A stretch of 64,000 nucleotides of DNA from Haemonchus contortus (Eukaryota > Nematoda > Chromadorea > Rhabditida > Trichostrongylidae): positions 13,804,091 through 13,868,090 of the forward strand of contig LS997564.1 of NCBI GenBank assembly GCA_000469685.2, given 5' to 3'. The position numbers were made by a program, and so were the translations under genes. Positions 24,901 to 35,058 of the stretch are shown here, piece by piece (the first letter of the stretch is position 1; every line of letters begins with the position of its first letter). The notes below the pieces were generated by a model. That model did not search any database. It saw only the letters and a program-made list of their open reading frames with translations, and was not told where the DNA came from.

Positions 24901-26148
24901 GCGTTACAAACCAGTAGTGTATGTGATGGGGGTACTGTAGACAGTTCAAATTCAGCCGTTATTCTATGCTCTTCGTTATGTGTCATTACCGTTTCCATGG
25001 TTGTTTGTTGATCGTCGATCATCTCGACATGACGACCACCGACGGCCCACGACGACCTTGACGACAACAGTTCGAATCTCTCGCCTCCTCTGGATCATCA
25101 GTGCGGTATCTGGGCGTCCCTGTAATATTGATTTGCACTTTTTTACCAGAATCCAAATGAGTGTGGTCGTTATTGATTGATCCCAATAGGTTCCCCCTCC
25201 TTGGTTGCACTTTTGTATTGACTTGTTCTTTTCTACTATTCCCGGTTTCCCAAAGAGTCCCTCAAACCTGACCCGCTCCGGAATCACCCAAACATCAGTG
25301 ATTAGTCTTGGTCTGTTTATTATCATTTTTTCCATGCGATCTTTATCGATCGATCCAAATCAACCCTTCTTCCCTGGCGTACTTCCCCTGGGAGATCACT
25401 AGGGTTCTCAAAGCCGCTACTACTGCAAAAGTCTTGTAGTGGAGCCTAATCGATTTGGCAGTCGCCTGTATATTATTGATCGTTTCTGTTTGTTTACTAC
25501 TTTTTTTCACGATGCCAGTATTATCACAGCGGGCGGTGTGGCGCGAGAGAAACGAAAGACCATGCAAGCCTCGGAAGGACTCGAACCCGCAGCTGTGAAT
25601 TCTGATGACAATCCTTTTCATTCTTTCCCCTTCGTTCAAGGTTCATTCATTCCCTCCCTACTGTCGATGCCTGAAAAAGACTAAAACGTGGTGGGAATCG
25701 TGAGTAAATGTAACAAGTATCTATCTAAACCCTAGGTCTCTTCACTATTTCCTCATTTTTTCCTCATTCCTTATTTCGTTCCTCATTTTGCGGATTCTTG
25801 GTCATTATTTGATCTCTTTCCAACTCGTTTTTCATCCCTACAACCGCCATTCCTGATTCTTTGCAATGATTTAATAGCCAGCCAACTTTACTACGTTTCC
25901 TCCCGATTTCACGCCATCCTCAGTTATATTTGTTTATTTTACATCATATCCATGTCGGTTTCAGGAAAGGGGGGTAAAAATCCTTCCCGAAAGAGGGTAT
26001 TCAGTCATAACAGTCATCATGTGAAAAGGTAATTGCATCCTGTAAAAGCAAATATCAGGTGTTTAAGTACAGTATAATAATATAAATAATAGTATCACTC
26101 TTTTATTTATTTTTATTTATTTCCATACGTCAAAACGACATGCCAACC
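24901..26148. other. Non-coding stretch
   Basis: No supported gene. A tRNA B-box-like sequence on - near 25567-25585 has no A box or cloverleaf and is not called. Confidence 0.4.
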
Positions 26149-26619
26149 TTAAAGGCACTGTTCACGAAAAAAATGGTTTCGGAGATCTGCACATGGTTTG
26201 AATTCGACGCCCCCTCTGATACCATTTGTGCAGGAATGGGGTCGGAAAACGGTCTGGATAGGGCACAATAAGGGCAGGGACATTGGGGGACGGGATGCCT
26301 CCGCCCCTCGCTAGGCTGACTACGAAATCTAATTGCCGTTCATCACTTTCGCATTGGGCGAAGTTGTCTGCTTGGGTGTGTTGTCTGCTATTGCAGACAT
26401 TGCGTCGCCTAACTGCACTCGCCCGAATACTCCCTTAACCGCCGTTCTTCCAATGTGAAACTCGTCCAACCCCCTTACCAGCTCTTTTTTGACCCTTTCT
26501 ATTTCTTTTTGTTCATCGTTTTTTGCGCTTTTTTCGTTGTTATCGTTTTATTCTAGAGTAGTCCTATGAATTCCCGTCAAAAAAGAGTACCCTAAATTTA
26601 TCGTAAACGGTGCCTTTAA
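26149..26619. mobile_element. TTAA-flanked MITE, copy 1
   Basis: A 471-bp element (ends counted with TTAA) beginning TTAAAGGCACTGTTCACGA and ending, reverse-complemented, TTTAAAGGCACCGTTTACGA. The ends are therefore imperfect inverted repeats joined to TTAA. The interior has no open frame of note. TTAA target choice is known for piggyBac-like and some other cut-and-paste elements; that link is inferred. A diverged partner lies at 19103-19637. Confidence 0.7.
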
Positions 26620-27240
26620 ACTATTGTCTCACTCTCAGAAATTGACACGGATATTTAGCGGGTCATAAGTATGTCCACGATTTTGAAATGGGTCCAAAAA
26701 GAGGAACTCCTTCAACACCATTTTCAAACTTATCCTGTTCGGACTAACGTTTGAGCGCTGCTGCTCCGTCGCCAATGGCCTACCGCAAACTATGAAACGA
26801 TGAAACTATTTTTTCAAACGTAGCGAATGCAAAGTATTAGTTATTTCAAAGGCAAGACGGAGATGTAAAAATCATGACTTACAAATTGTATTGACTGATA
26901 CATTCAACATTTTATCGTATTCCGATAAACATTCCTTCGATGGGAAAATTATAATCGTATGAAATGTAATAGTGCTGGAACTGGTTTTCGATTTCATTTG
27001 TAAGAATCATTTTTTGTGGGTGGGAAGTTGCATCACTACTGCAGACCACTATGCCATGTGTGAGTGCTTCCCTTCCAGGGACACCTTCTCCCCACGCACC
27101 TCTGGGCACAGATTTAGCGGGGAATATAAATGCCGTATCTTGAGCATTAACTGACTCTGGTAAGATTTTGTCCCCCCCCCCTTTTTTTGTCTCTATGTGA
27201 CTTTTGTCCTAGTGGAATAAAATTTCACAGGTCACTTCAA
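26620..27240. other. Non-coding stretch upstream of the RTE element
   Basis: No gene is supported. A C-run at about 27173-27182 followed by T-rich sequence lies just before the presumed RTE 5' region. The exact 5' boundary of that element cannot be fixed from one copy. Confidence 0.4.
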
Positions 27241-27269
27241 CTCGGTTTAGATGTCGAGTACATGGCTCA

Positions 27270-30200
27270 TCGCCGAAAAGCCCATGGCTCAAGGCAAATG
27301 CTCTATTATATCCTAATCTTCGGGATAGCCTGGCAAGCCCCCGGAGTCAATAGCCCCCACGTCAGAGCCTGGCAAGCTGCACGTTGGGTATTTTCACGCC
27401 AAAAACAGTAATAGAAATGGGCCTCATTCCCCTGAACCTGAGGGAGCCCCCAATACGGCAGCGTTGGGTAGGACCGCTCGGGAGAGGCTGCTAAAATCTC
27501 AGGGCCAAAACAGGCTGCCCAAAAGGAGAAGGACTAAGATGGCGATCTGTACTTTCAACGCACGGACGCTTGCATCGGAAGCGTGTATAGAAGACCTGAT
27601 GATGCAAGCTAGGAAGATCAAGTACGACGTCATCGGACTGACCGAGACGAGAAGGCATCGCCCGCTGCACGCTGTGTTTGAGACTGGAGAAGAACTGTTC
27701 CTTGGAACATGCGACAGTAGAGGCGTCGGCGGCGTAGGTGTCCTCGTCAACACGCACTTGGCCATGAACATCGATTCGTACGAAAGCCTAACAACCCGAA
27801 TCGGACGTTTGCGATTAAGAAGATGTGGCTCAATTCCAGCTCTAACCATCTTCGTTGCTTACGCACCAACATCGAGCTACGAAGAAGAGGAGTTGGAAGC
27901 GTTTTATATGGATCTGGAGAGGCTCTACAGAGAAGACCACACTTTCTTCAAGGTCATCGTCGGTGATTTTAACGCCAAGATTGGCCCCAGAAGAACGGCT
28001 GAAGAGCTTCACATCGGGACTCACGGAGTGGAATGGAATGAGCAGGGTGAAAGGCTGTCCGAGTTTATCATGACGACCCACACCATCCATGGTAACTCGC
28101 AGTTCCAGAAGCCCTCTCATTTAAGATGGACATGGGAGTCACCTGGTGGACAGTTCCATAATGAAATAGACCACATCATCTTCAATCGAAGATTTTGCCT
28201 GACCGACGTCGCTGTTGTTCCGAAGTTCTACACGGGATCGGACCATCGTCTCCTCCGCGCTAGATTCCGCTTCTCAATGCGTGGGGAGAGAGCTATGAAG
28301 TTTCGGAAACGAAGCCCCAAGACCTCCATCAACTGGGACCACTTCGCTTCCCTTGCGAGTAAGTGGGAGGATTCCGTTATCGACAACATCGACGAAGAAT
28401 ATAACCGGCTCGTCGAACATCTTCACGATAGTGCTACGAAAGCAGAGAGTCTACAAGAAGCCAAGAGACGACTCTCCTCGAAGACTCTCGAGCTGATACG
28501 CCAGCGTGGAATCGCGCGAGCTACAGGCAATTATCAACAAACGTCCGAACTTGCGAAGCTATGCATAGAAGCGATAAAGGAAGATCTGAAAGAGAGAAGA
28601 GCATCAGTCATGGACGAAGCCGCCGAGGCCGGAAAGAGCATACGCAAAGCCCGACGGAGCTTCGCCAATTACAAGACCAAGATGACCTCCCTTCGTCGTC
28701 CTGACGGAACCGTTACTGGATCACGGAGGGCAATGGAGAAGGTCATCTACGACTTCTACTCGGATCTCTTCGACAGCCACGTCTACCTGCCTACTCACCA
28801 TCTTAGGCAAGACGAATATATCGCTCCTTCGGTTCTCCCTTCCGAAATACGACATGCCATCACGTCGATGAAGAACTGTACAGCGCCCGGTCCCGATAGG
28901 ATCAAACCAGAACATCTGAAGAATATGCCTCCGGTCATCATCAAAACTCTGGCTAGGCTCTTCACACGGTACCTGTCGGAATGCAAAGTGCCCACGTCGT
29001 GGAAAACTAGCAAGACTGTGTTGCTGTACAAAAAGGTAGATCCAGACGATATTGGCAACTATCGCCCAATCTGCCTGCTGTCCGTAATCTACAAGCTTTT
29101 CACTCGTGTCATCCTAAATAGGATCGGCAGAACATTAGATGAAGGACAGCCATGCGAGCAAGCAGGGTTTCGGAGAGGGTTCAGTACAATCGATCATATC
29201 CACACCCTAACAAGGCTCATTGAAGTATCGCGAGAGTACAAAATGCCGCTATGTCTTACGTTCATCGATTTAAAGAAAGCCTTTGATACCGTCGAGACAG
29301 AAGCGGTAATTGAAGCCCTGGGTAACCAGGGTGTTCCTACGCAATATATAAGGATGCTTCGTGAGCTCTACGATAACTTCACGACCAGGATTTCACCATT
29401 CTATAAGGAAGTCATTGTCAACGTGAAGAGAGGTGTTCGGCAAGGCGATACTATTTCGCCCAAACTTTTCAGTGCCGCCCTCGAGAATATCATGCGTCAT
29501 TTGGAATGGGAAGACTTGGGAGTGAAGGTCGACGGCCGCTTCCTACATCACCTCCGCTTTGCAGACGACATCGTGCTTATAACACCGAACATCGAGCAGG
29601 CGGAACGAATGCTGGCCGAGTTTGATAGTGCTTGTGGAAAGATCGGCTTGAGGCTGAACCTAACGAAGACGATGTTCATGAGAAACGGACTGGTACCTGA
29701 TGCTCCTTTCACGTTAAACGGAACGAATATCTCCGAATGCTCTAGCTATGTGTATCTAGGTCGGGAAGTCAACATGATGAACGACCTAGCTCCAGAGCTG
29801 TGCAGAAGGAAACGCGCCGCGTGGGGAGCATTTAAGAATATCGAGGGAGTAGTGAAGAAGACAAAGAACATCCGGCTCCGCGCTCACCTTTTCGACACTG
29901 CTGTCCTTCCTGCTTTGACGTACGCCTCGGAGACCTGGACTCTACGAAAGCAGGATGAGCATGCTGTCAGCGTTATTCAACGCGCTTTGGAAAGGACGAT
30001 GCTCGGAATTTCCCTATACACGCAAGTGCAGAAGGGAATCCGGAGTTCCGAGCTCCGTCACCGAACGAAGATCAGGGATGCCGTTGATTACGCCAAGAAA
30101 TCGAAGATCAGGTGGGCCGGACACGTTATGCGATATAATGATGACCGTTGGACCAGGGCGGTTACTGACTGGATCCCTCGGGACATCAAACGAACTCCAG

Positions 30201-30391
30201 GAAGGCCGCCAACGAGATGGTCAGACTTCTTCACGAAAGCTCTGAACGAAAGGAATGTTGAACCTCGTGTCCCTGAAGCGAGAACGATTCACTGGACCAC
30301 TCTGGCTCGTGACAGGGGCGAATGGAGACGTTACTGGCGCCCGCTCGAGGAAGTCGATGATCAACGGGACGACAGGTGATACAGGTGATCC
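27270..30391 (+). mobile_element. RTE-clade non-LTR retrotransposon, apparently full coding length
   Basis: The element comprises a leader, one long coding frame (27539-30379) and a very short 3' end. The leader, from about 27270, contains two copies of AGCCTGGCAAGC (about 27329 and 27370) and is open as a short frame ending at 27411. The 3' end contains GGTGATACAGGTGATCC, compatible with the short repeat-like tails of RTE elements. The antisense fragment at 32851-32978 shares sequence through the stop codon to about this point, supporting a 3' boundary near 30391. The 5' boundary is estimated and no target duplication was found. Confidence 0.8.
27539..30379 (+). CDS. RTE endonuclease-reverse transcriptase, 946 aa
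   Basis: This enzyme nicks chromosomal DNA and reverse-transcribes the element RNA at the nick. Domains: an APE-like endonuclease at residues 1-245, with FNART (6-10), LTETR (34-38), AYAP (107-110), GDFNAKIG (142-149), EIDHI (209-213) and GSDH (233-236); a linker rich in basic helices at 250-400; and reverse transcriptase at about 440-745, with APGPD (449-453), NYRP (507-510), motif [10 protein letters not shown] (575-583), motif B RQGDTISP (634-641), the catalytic FADD box (673-677 region) and YLG (739-741). The C-terminal region has GHVMR (861-865), GRPPTRW (888-894) and a YWRP end. All catalytic residues are present and there is no stop or frameshift, so the copy may be recent or active. 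The ATG at 27539 is chosen; the frame is open back to 27464 but only from TTG. GC content is higher than its surroundings. Confidence 0.95.
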   Translation: MAICTFNARTLASEACIEDLMMQARKIKYDVIGLTETRRHRPLHAVFETGEELFLGTCDSRGVGGVGVLVNTHLAMNIDSYESLTTRIGRLRLRRCGSIPALTIFVAYAPTSSYEEEELEAFYMDLERLYREDHTFFKVIVGDFNAKIGPRRTAEELHIGTHGVEWNEQGERLSEFIMTTHTIHGNSQFQKPSHLRWTWESPGGQFHNEIDHIIFNRRFCLTDVAVVPKFYTGSDHRLLRARFRFSMRGERAMKFRKRSPKTSINWDHFASLASKWEDSVIDNIDEEYNRLVEHLHDSATKAESLQEAKRRLSSKTLELIRQRGIARATGNYQQTSELAKLCIEAIKEDLKERRASVMDEAAEAGKSIRKARRSFANYKTKMTSLRRPDGTVTGSRRAMEKVIYDFYSDLFDSHVYLPTHHLRQDEYIAPSVLPSEIRHAITSMKNCTAPGPDRIKPEHLKNMPPVIIKTLARLFTRYLSECKVPTSWKTSKTVLLYKKVDPDDIGNYRPICLLSVIYKLFTRVILNRIGRTLDEGQPCEQAGFRRGFSTIDHIHTLTRLIEVSREYKMPLCLTFIDLKKAFDTVETEAVIEALGNQGVPTQYIRMLRELYDNFTTRISPFYKEVIVNVKRGVRQGDTISPKLFSAALENIMRHLEWEDLGVKVDGRFLHHLRFADDIVLITPNIEQAERMLAEFDSACGKIGLRLNLTKTMFMRNGLVPDAPFTLNGTNISECSSYVYLGREVNMMNDLAPELCRRKRAAWGAFKNIEGVVKKTKNIRLRAHLFDTAVLPALTYASETWTLRKQDEHAVSVIQRALERTMLGISLYTQVQKGIRSSELRHRTKIRDAVDYAKKSKIRWAGHVMRYNDDRWTRAVTDWIPRDIKRTPGRPPTRWSDFFTKALNERNVEPRVPEARTIHWTTLARDRGEWRRYWRPLEEVDDQRDDR

Positions 30392-30394
30392 TAA

Positions 30395-32850
30395 TCTATT
30401 CAGTTCTTTGTTTTCATATTTTTTGTCATACCTATACTGTACGCTCTATAGTGGTGTAAATCAGACGTTTCGAGAGAAATTCGGATTTTTGTGGGAGGGA
30501 TTGCCAGAGATTTTTCTTGAGAAAAACCTGAAGTAGAAGATCCTTATTCGATGATAAGTCATCGGCCAATTGCTCGACGATAACAGCTCTCTTCAATATC
30601 TTTAGATGTTTTTGGTTTGGAAATCCAAAGATGGCTGCACATTTCGCATTAGAAGAGTAGTAGTGATAAGGACCGGATATTTGCGTTTACAAATGTCGGT
30701 ATGATGCGGGTTATCAGTGAAATGCACATCTTTTCACTTCTTTTGTTTCCTCGTGACTTTCAACACCGACTGGTCTTAGATAAAACTCCAATCGGAGGAA
30801 ATGGTGTGTGAACGTTTCGTCCACACCACATGTTTGAACGTCCCCTTTGCTACATTTCGTTCGATAGGGCTAAATCAAGGACTAGTCATGTGGGTACTGG
30901 TCTGATCGAAAGAACCTTTTGACATAGTCGATTTTGCGCCGAAAAAGCTCTCTGCTCGGTGTTATCGAAAATGTGACCAACTGTCTGCTGACATATCGTC
31001 CAACGGAATTCTTCGCATATCTGGGGCTACATTCTGTCAATCCGGCCTTCATCAAGTCTGCTTTTGAAACAGATGATCGTGACTACTGGTCGAGAGTCCT
31101 GGTTACAGGACTACTACTCGGTTGTCGTTTATACTTCCCATTTCTTTCGGTGACCATAATTCTCAACTTCAAATGCTTTTTATAAACGCAATCCCTCAAG
31201 TAAAGAAGCTGTAGTATAGTGTCCTGGGGGAGATTCGATCTTTAGGGCTTCCCAGCTGCGTTGCAACGTCCTTTGCTTAGTGTCGCACCGGCTCTAGGAT
31301 GATCCCGAAATCTCCACTTACTTCAACTGCTTCTGAGTTTAACCATAGGTTTTCCGCCTTTTTTTGTTTTATCTCAGAAAGGCTAGTTGCAAATGAAAAA
31401 ATTAATTCAAATATTCTTTAATAAGGTTATTTAATGAATTGAACGTGGTAACGAGTTACGTCGGCTTATATTTCGTTCTGACTAAGCTTGTAGCAAACAC
31501 TTCGTACACAGAAATGAGTTCGTGACTCATATTTCGAAGGGAAACGGCTCCCATCCGTACAATCTTCTAAGTCGACCTATTTTTTCGGTACTGTCCTTTA
31601 CTGTTTGGATCGTAAATCGTGTATATAGGCCCTTGCTGATGTCTTCACCTTTCTCATTCTGCCCCTTCTTCATCCTTTCTTTTCTTCACTTCTATACAAA
31701 GTTTACGATAGTCATTCTTTCTGTCGAATCCGGTTTCTGCCTTCACCCGTCCCATACAGGAATGTTGCCAATGTTTTCCTCGTTAGGAAGCTTCCCCCCA
31801 CCTGGTTCTGTTCCTCGCGCCCCTGAAACAAGACCGATGATTCAGGCGACGTCGATCAATGCCCAATTGCTCACTACTTTCTTTTTTCTCGACCTGATAA
31901 CCATTCATTAGGAAAGGATGAGAGCTTTTCTTTCCAATGAGGACTCACTTTGTTTCCGAAGATTGCAAGGATATTAAGGCTGGAAATTATGAGCTGTACC
32001 GGCCTGGTTTCAGAAAGGAAAAGGCAAAATGGGTCGCACATTATGAGTGCTTCTTTGATTTCCCTTGAACTCAGGATGTTTATGGATTCATAGAAGATTT
32101 GGGTTCTCTATAGCTACTTCTCCTTGTAGATGGACTAGTGGCTTGACGTGTATTGAGTGAATTTCCAACTAGATCAAGTTTGGGTTGTATGATTCGAACG
32201 TTGAATCGTCCTATTGTCTCACCGTCGGAAGCTGAACAATCGAACAAGGGAACAAAAACGTTCCCAAAGTGCCTCATGCAATGTTAGGCCACCAATCTGT
32301 ATGTGAATTTAGCTTAGCATCGTTTTCGTGAAGCCATTCGATTCTATCTATTCCCATGCACATTGTAGATGCTGGCGTATGTCATGGCAATGTACCCGGC
32401 TAGTTTCAAATCATTTTGCCAGTGTATCATGAGATCGATCAATATTGTTGAGGAAACGGCTCGATGTGAACTGTTCTCCCAAAATTTCGTCACCCATGTC
32501 GCAAAATTTTCGTCCACGTCACTTAGCAGACTCTACTGAAATTAGAGAAGTGGCAATGGTAACCCTTCACGTCCCTCTACGTTCCTCAGACCCTTCCTAC
32601 TATCATCCAATCTGATTTTCGCTACTAATTTATGGGGCAAAAATACTCAAGTCCAAGGGAAGTTCGGTACCACCCTACCAACTTGTTTTCAAAAATAAAA
32701 AAACAAGTTCCGTCTTCAAAAGAGGGTGACCAGACCTGTAAAGGGCTGTTGTAAAAAACAGTTGAAACTGTATCTATGTATGACAAAACTTTATCTACTG
32801 GTACAATCAAACGGTATTTTTACCTATTGAATCGGACGAACTTATCCGGC
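30395..32850. other. Non-coding stretch downstream of RTE
   Basis: AT-rich sequence with open frames such as 31522-31911 that lack splice signals or motifs. No gene supported. Confidence 0.4.
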
Positions 32851-32978
32851 GATATCAGCGGTATCGCTTGTCCTCCTGTTGATCATCGATTTGCTTGATC
32901 GGGCGCCAGTAACGTCACCATTCGTCCCTTTCGCGAGCCATCGTCGTCCAGTGGACCCTTTTCACTCGGGGGCACGAA
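32851..32978 (-). mobile_element. 5'-truncated RTE stub, antisense
   Basis: The - strand of this segment matches the last 35-40 codons and 3' end of the RTE at 27539-30379. Shared stretches include 'CACTGGACGACGATGGCTCG' (versus CACTGGACCACTCTGGCTCG) and 'GACGTTACTGGCGCCCG' (versus 'GACGTTACTGGCGCCCG'). Insertions and deletions break the frame. It is a dead-on-arrival copy truncated at its 5' end, as usual for incomplete target-primed reverse transcription. Confidence 0.85.
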
Positions 32979-33160
32979 CTATACCATTATTTTCAATCAA
33001 ATCTTCCAAACATACCTATACTTTGTAGATCTATGGCTTTTCCTCATTGGCTTTGTTGATTACCGTGTCTGTGGAACCTTACAGTTTACCTAATTCCCCA
33101 TTTACTATACCTTTCATAGGCCACTTTTTGTATCGTAGTGGCCCTCCTCTGGGTATGGGT

Positions 33161-33400
33161 ACATTCACCCAGAACTGGATGGACGCGGGAAACCGCGCGG
33201 TGAAATTCGTGGCGATTTAATCGACTCTAGCGCCTATCATTGGGGCCCAAAATTGAAGTAGAGTCCATTAAGAGGATCATCTGACCATACCAATGTACTC
33301 TACTTCAAGTTTGCGCCCCAGTGATTGGTGCCAAAGTCGTCCTAAACGCCACGAATCTCGCCGCGCCATTTGCCACGTCCATCCAGTTCTGGGTGAATGT
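33161..33400. mobile_element. 240-bp foldback element
   Basis: Left arm 33161-33269 and right arm 33291-33400 are inverted copies separated by about 21 bp. Both arms contain ACATTCACCCAGAACTGGAT in the left-arm sense, then 'GAAATTCGTGGCG' / 'GAGATTCGTGGCG', and finish 'TTGAAGTAGAGT'. The arms are diverged by scattered substitutions. There is no coding capacity. No clear target duplication was found, so the superfamily is unassigned. A run of C follows directly at about 33406. Confidence 0.8.
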
Positions 33401-33409
33401 TCCGTCCCC

Positions 33410-34105
33410 CCCCCCCTCCTCTCAGTCTCTCTTATAAGTGAGTTGTGCGTTTCTCCGAACTCTTGGCGCTTAGGATGTTTGGATAATGTTTGGTTATCGG
33501 AACACATTCCAACCCTCGTGCTCAAACCACTGATCGCCGAAGTTTAATTGCACTTTGTTCAACGGACGGTCCTGACACAATTCCTGTAATTCGATTAGAT
33601 TCATTTGGTTCATCTGAGAAGAGTTCAGATCATTCTGGACGACAACCAAACCTATCTGGTGAACTTGGTACGATGTTTTTTTAAATAATACCTGGTTGCA
33701 ATATTTTTCGAACGTCTTTTATTATTTCTTTTCCTTCCTCATCGCCTTGCTAGCACACTTTTTAATTTGCTCTAATTTGCTGCAGACACTACCGAGTACA
33801 TACTCCACATTCCCCCAAAATAGTAGACGCCGGCCGCTTGAACGTGTGGGCGGGATTACCTGGATTGTTGCGCACTTGTTATTGGTCGGTCATCCGGTCG
33901 CATTTTATTGATACCTCCTCTTTTTTGCTGACGTCATTAATTTCTTTAAAATTTACGGCTCAGAAATCGGCCTTTTTCTCGCTGCCCCGAACGCTAACAT
34001 AAGGGCATTTTCCTAGTTTTCTGCTCAGGTTTCTAGCGATTATATTGATTATTTCAAGAATTTACCAGAAGAAGTATCCTAACTTCTTGAAGCGCGCCAT
34101 CGTGC
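33410..34105. other. Non-coding stretch
   Basis: No gene or repeat recognised. Confidence 0.4.
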
Positions 34106-34110
34106 GCAGA

Positions 34111-34162
34111 TAAATAAATAAATAAATGAATAAATAACTAAATGAATAAATCAATAAATATA
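34111..34162. repeat. (AAAT)n microsatellite
   Basis: Imperfect tandem AAAT/TAAA units interrupted by GAATA, ACTAA and TCAATA variants. Confidence 0.9.
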
Positions 34163-34860
34163 TTTCTACTTCATAATTCTTAATTCTTGTATAATTTGCA
34201 CATCATACGTAATTTTCCCAAAAATCAATCCACATTGCATCGTTTTTTCTTTTTCATTATTCATCGACAAGCTGCAGATGATCTGCTGAATAAACAATTC
34301 TTCGGAGGCAGTCAATATTTCGAAATTTCCACGAAATGGATCCATTTTCGATAGAACATTTAGGTGAGACTTGTTCCATAGCTATGTCACCACGGTCTAT
34401 CTGCACTTTTGGGAGTGTAATGGGAGTTGGCTTCAATTTTCTGAACAAATAAAGCCAAGCCAAGCTGAAACGAAACATCAAAACTGGTTCTCCGTCACGT
34501 CCTTAAACATGGAAACCGTCAATTCGAGAATTTCTCAGCACTTTTCAACGCTCGATATTAAAGTGATCGTACTTCGTATACCTATTTGGATATGTAGAAG
34601 AAAGCGTAGCTTTTCGTTTTATTTGTTATCCATCTATTTTCTTTTTTTATTACGTCTGCTCTGGAGGACAGTATGGAAACTAATTTAATGCCTGGCGCAC
34701 CCTGAAGGCGATAGATGACTAATTTTTTGAAAAGGGTAGCCTGAAAGCAGCTTTAGAAACCAGTCATTCACGAAAACTTTTGCTGGAATGTGGTTCTTGA
34801 CAACAAGAGGCATTGAATATTCATCAAACCCCAACTAAATATCATTCTCTCAAATTGCAG

Positions 34861-35058
34861 AATGCTTTTGAAATCATATGGCGAATTAATCGATTGTCCA
34901 ATCCTACAATTTCCTGATTCTTCCACTCGACGATTTATAGTACGGGCGTCAAGACGCCGACGTGCTTGGTGGCTGCCAATCGATACCACGAATGACCTAT
35001 GCTGTAGAGTGCGGGCTCACGGCGAAAAAGAGGGGATTTGGGTGTTTCGCTATTGCAA
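34861..35058 (+). CDS. Candidate alternative first exon, basic
   Basis: A TTGCAG acceptor ends at 34860, and the ATG follows after a single base, as in trans-spliced nematode transcripts. The frame starts MLLKSYGELIDCPILQF, has a very basic centre (RASRRRRAWW) and runs to a donor TGCAA|GTGAGA at 35058 in phase 2. Only this one of the three frames is open. Phase 2 fits the acceptor at 41114, which would give ...RYCK joined to RHSG. That connection is inference; a stand-alone chance frame is possible. No domain is recognised. Confidence 0.4.

Noticed and set aside
25560..25640. tRNA B-box match on the - strand
   Set aside because: No A box, no cloverleaf and no acceptor stem; treated as chance.
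27464..27538. Extension of the RTE frame upstream of the ATG at 27539
   Set aside because: The upstream part is open but starts only at TTG, which is not a usual eukaryotic start; it is treated as leader.
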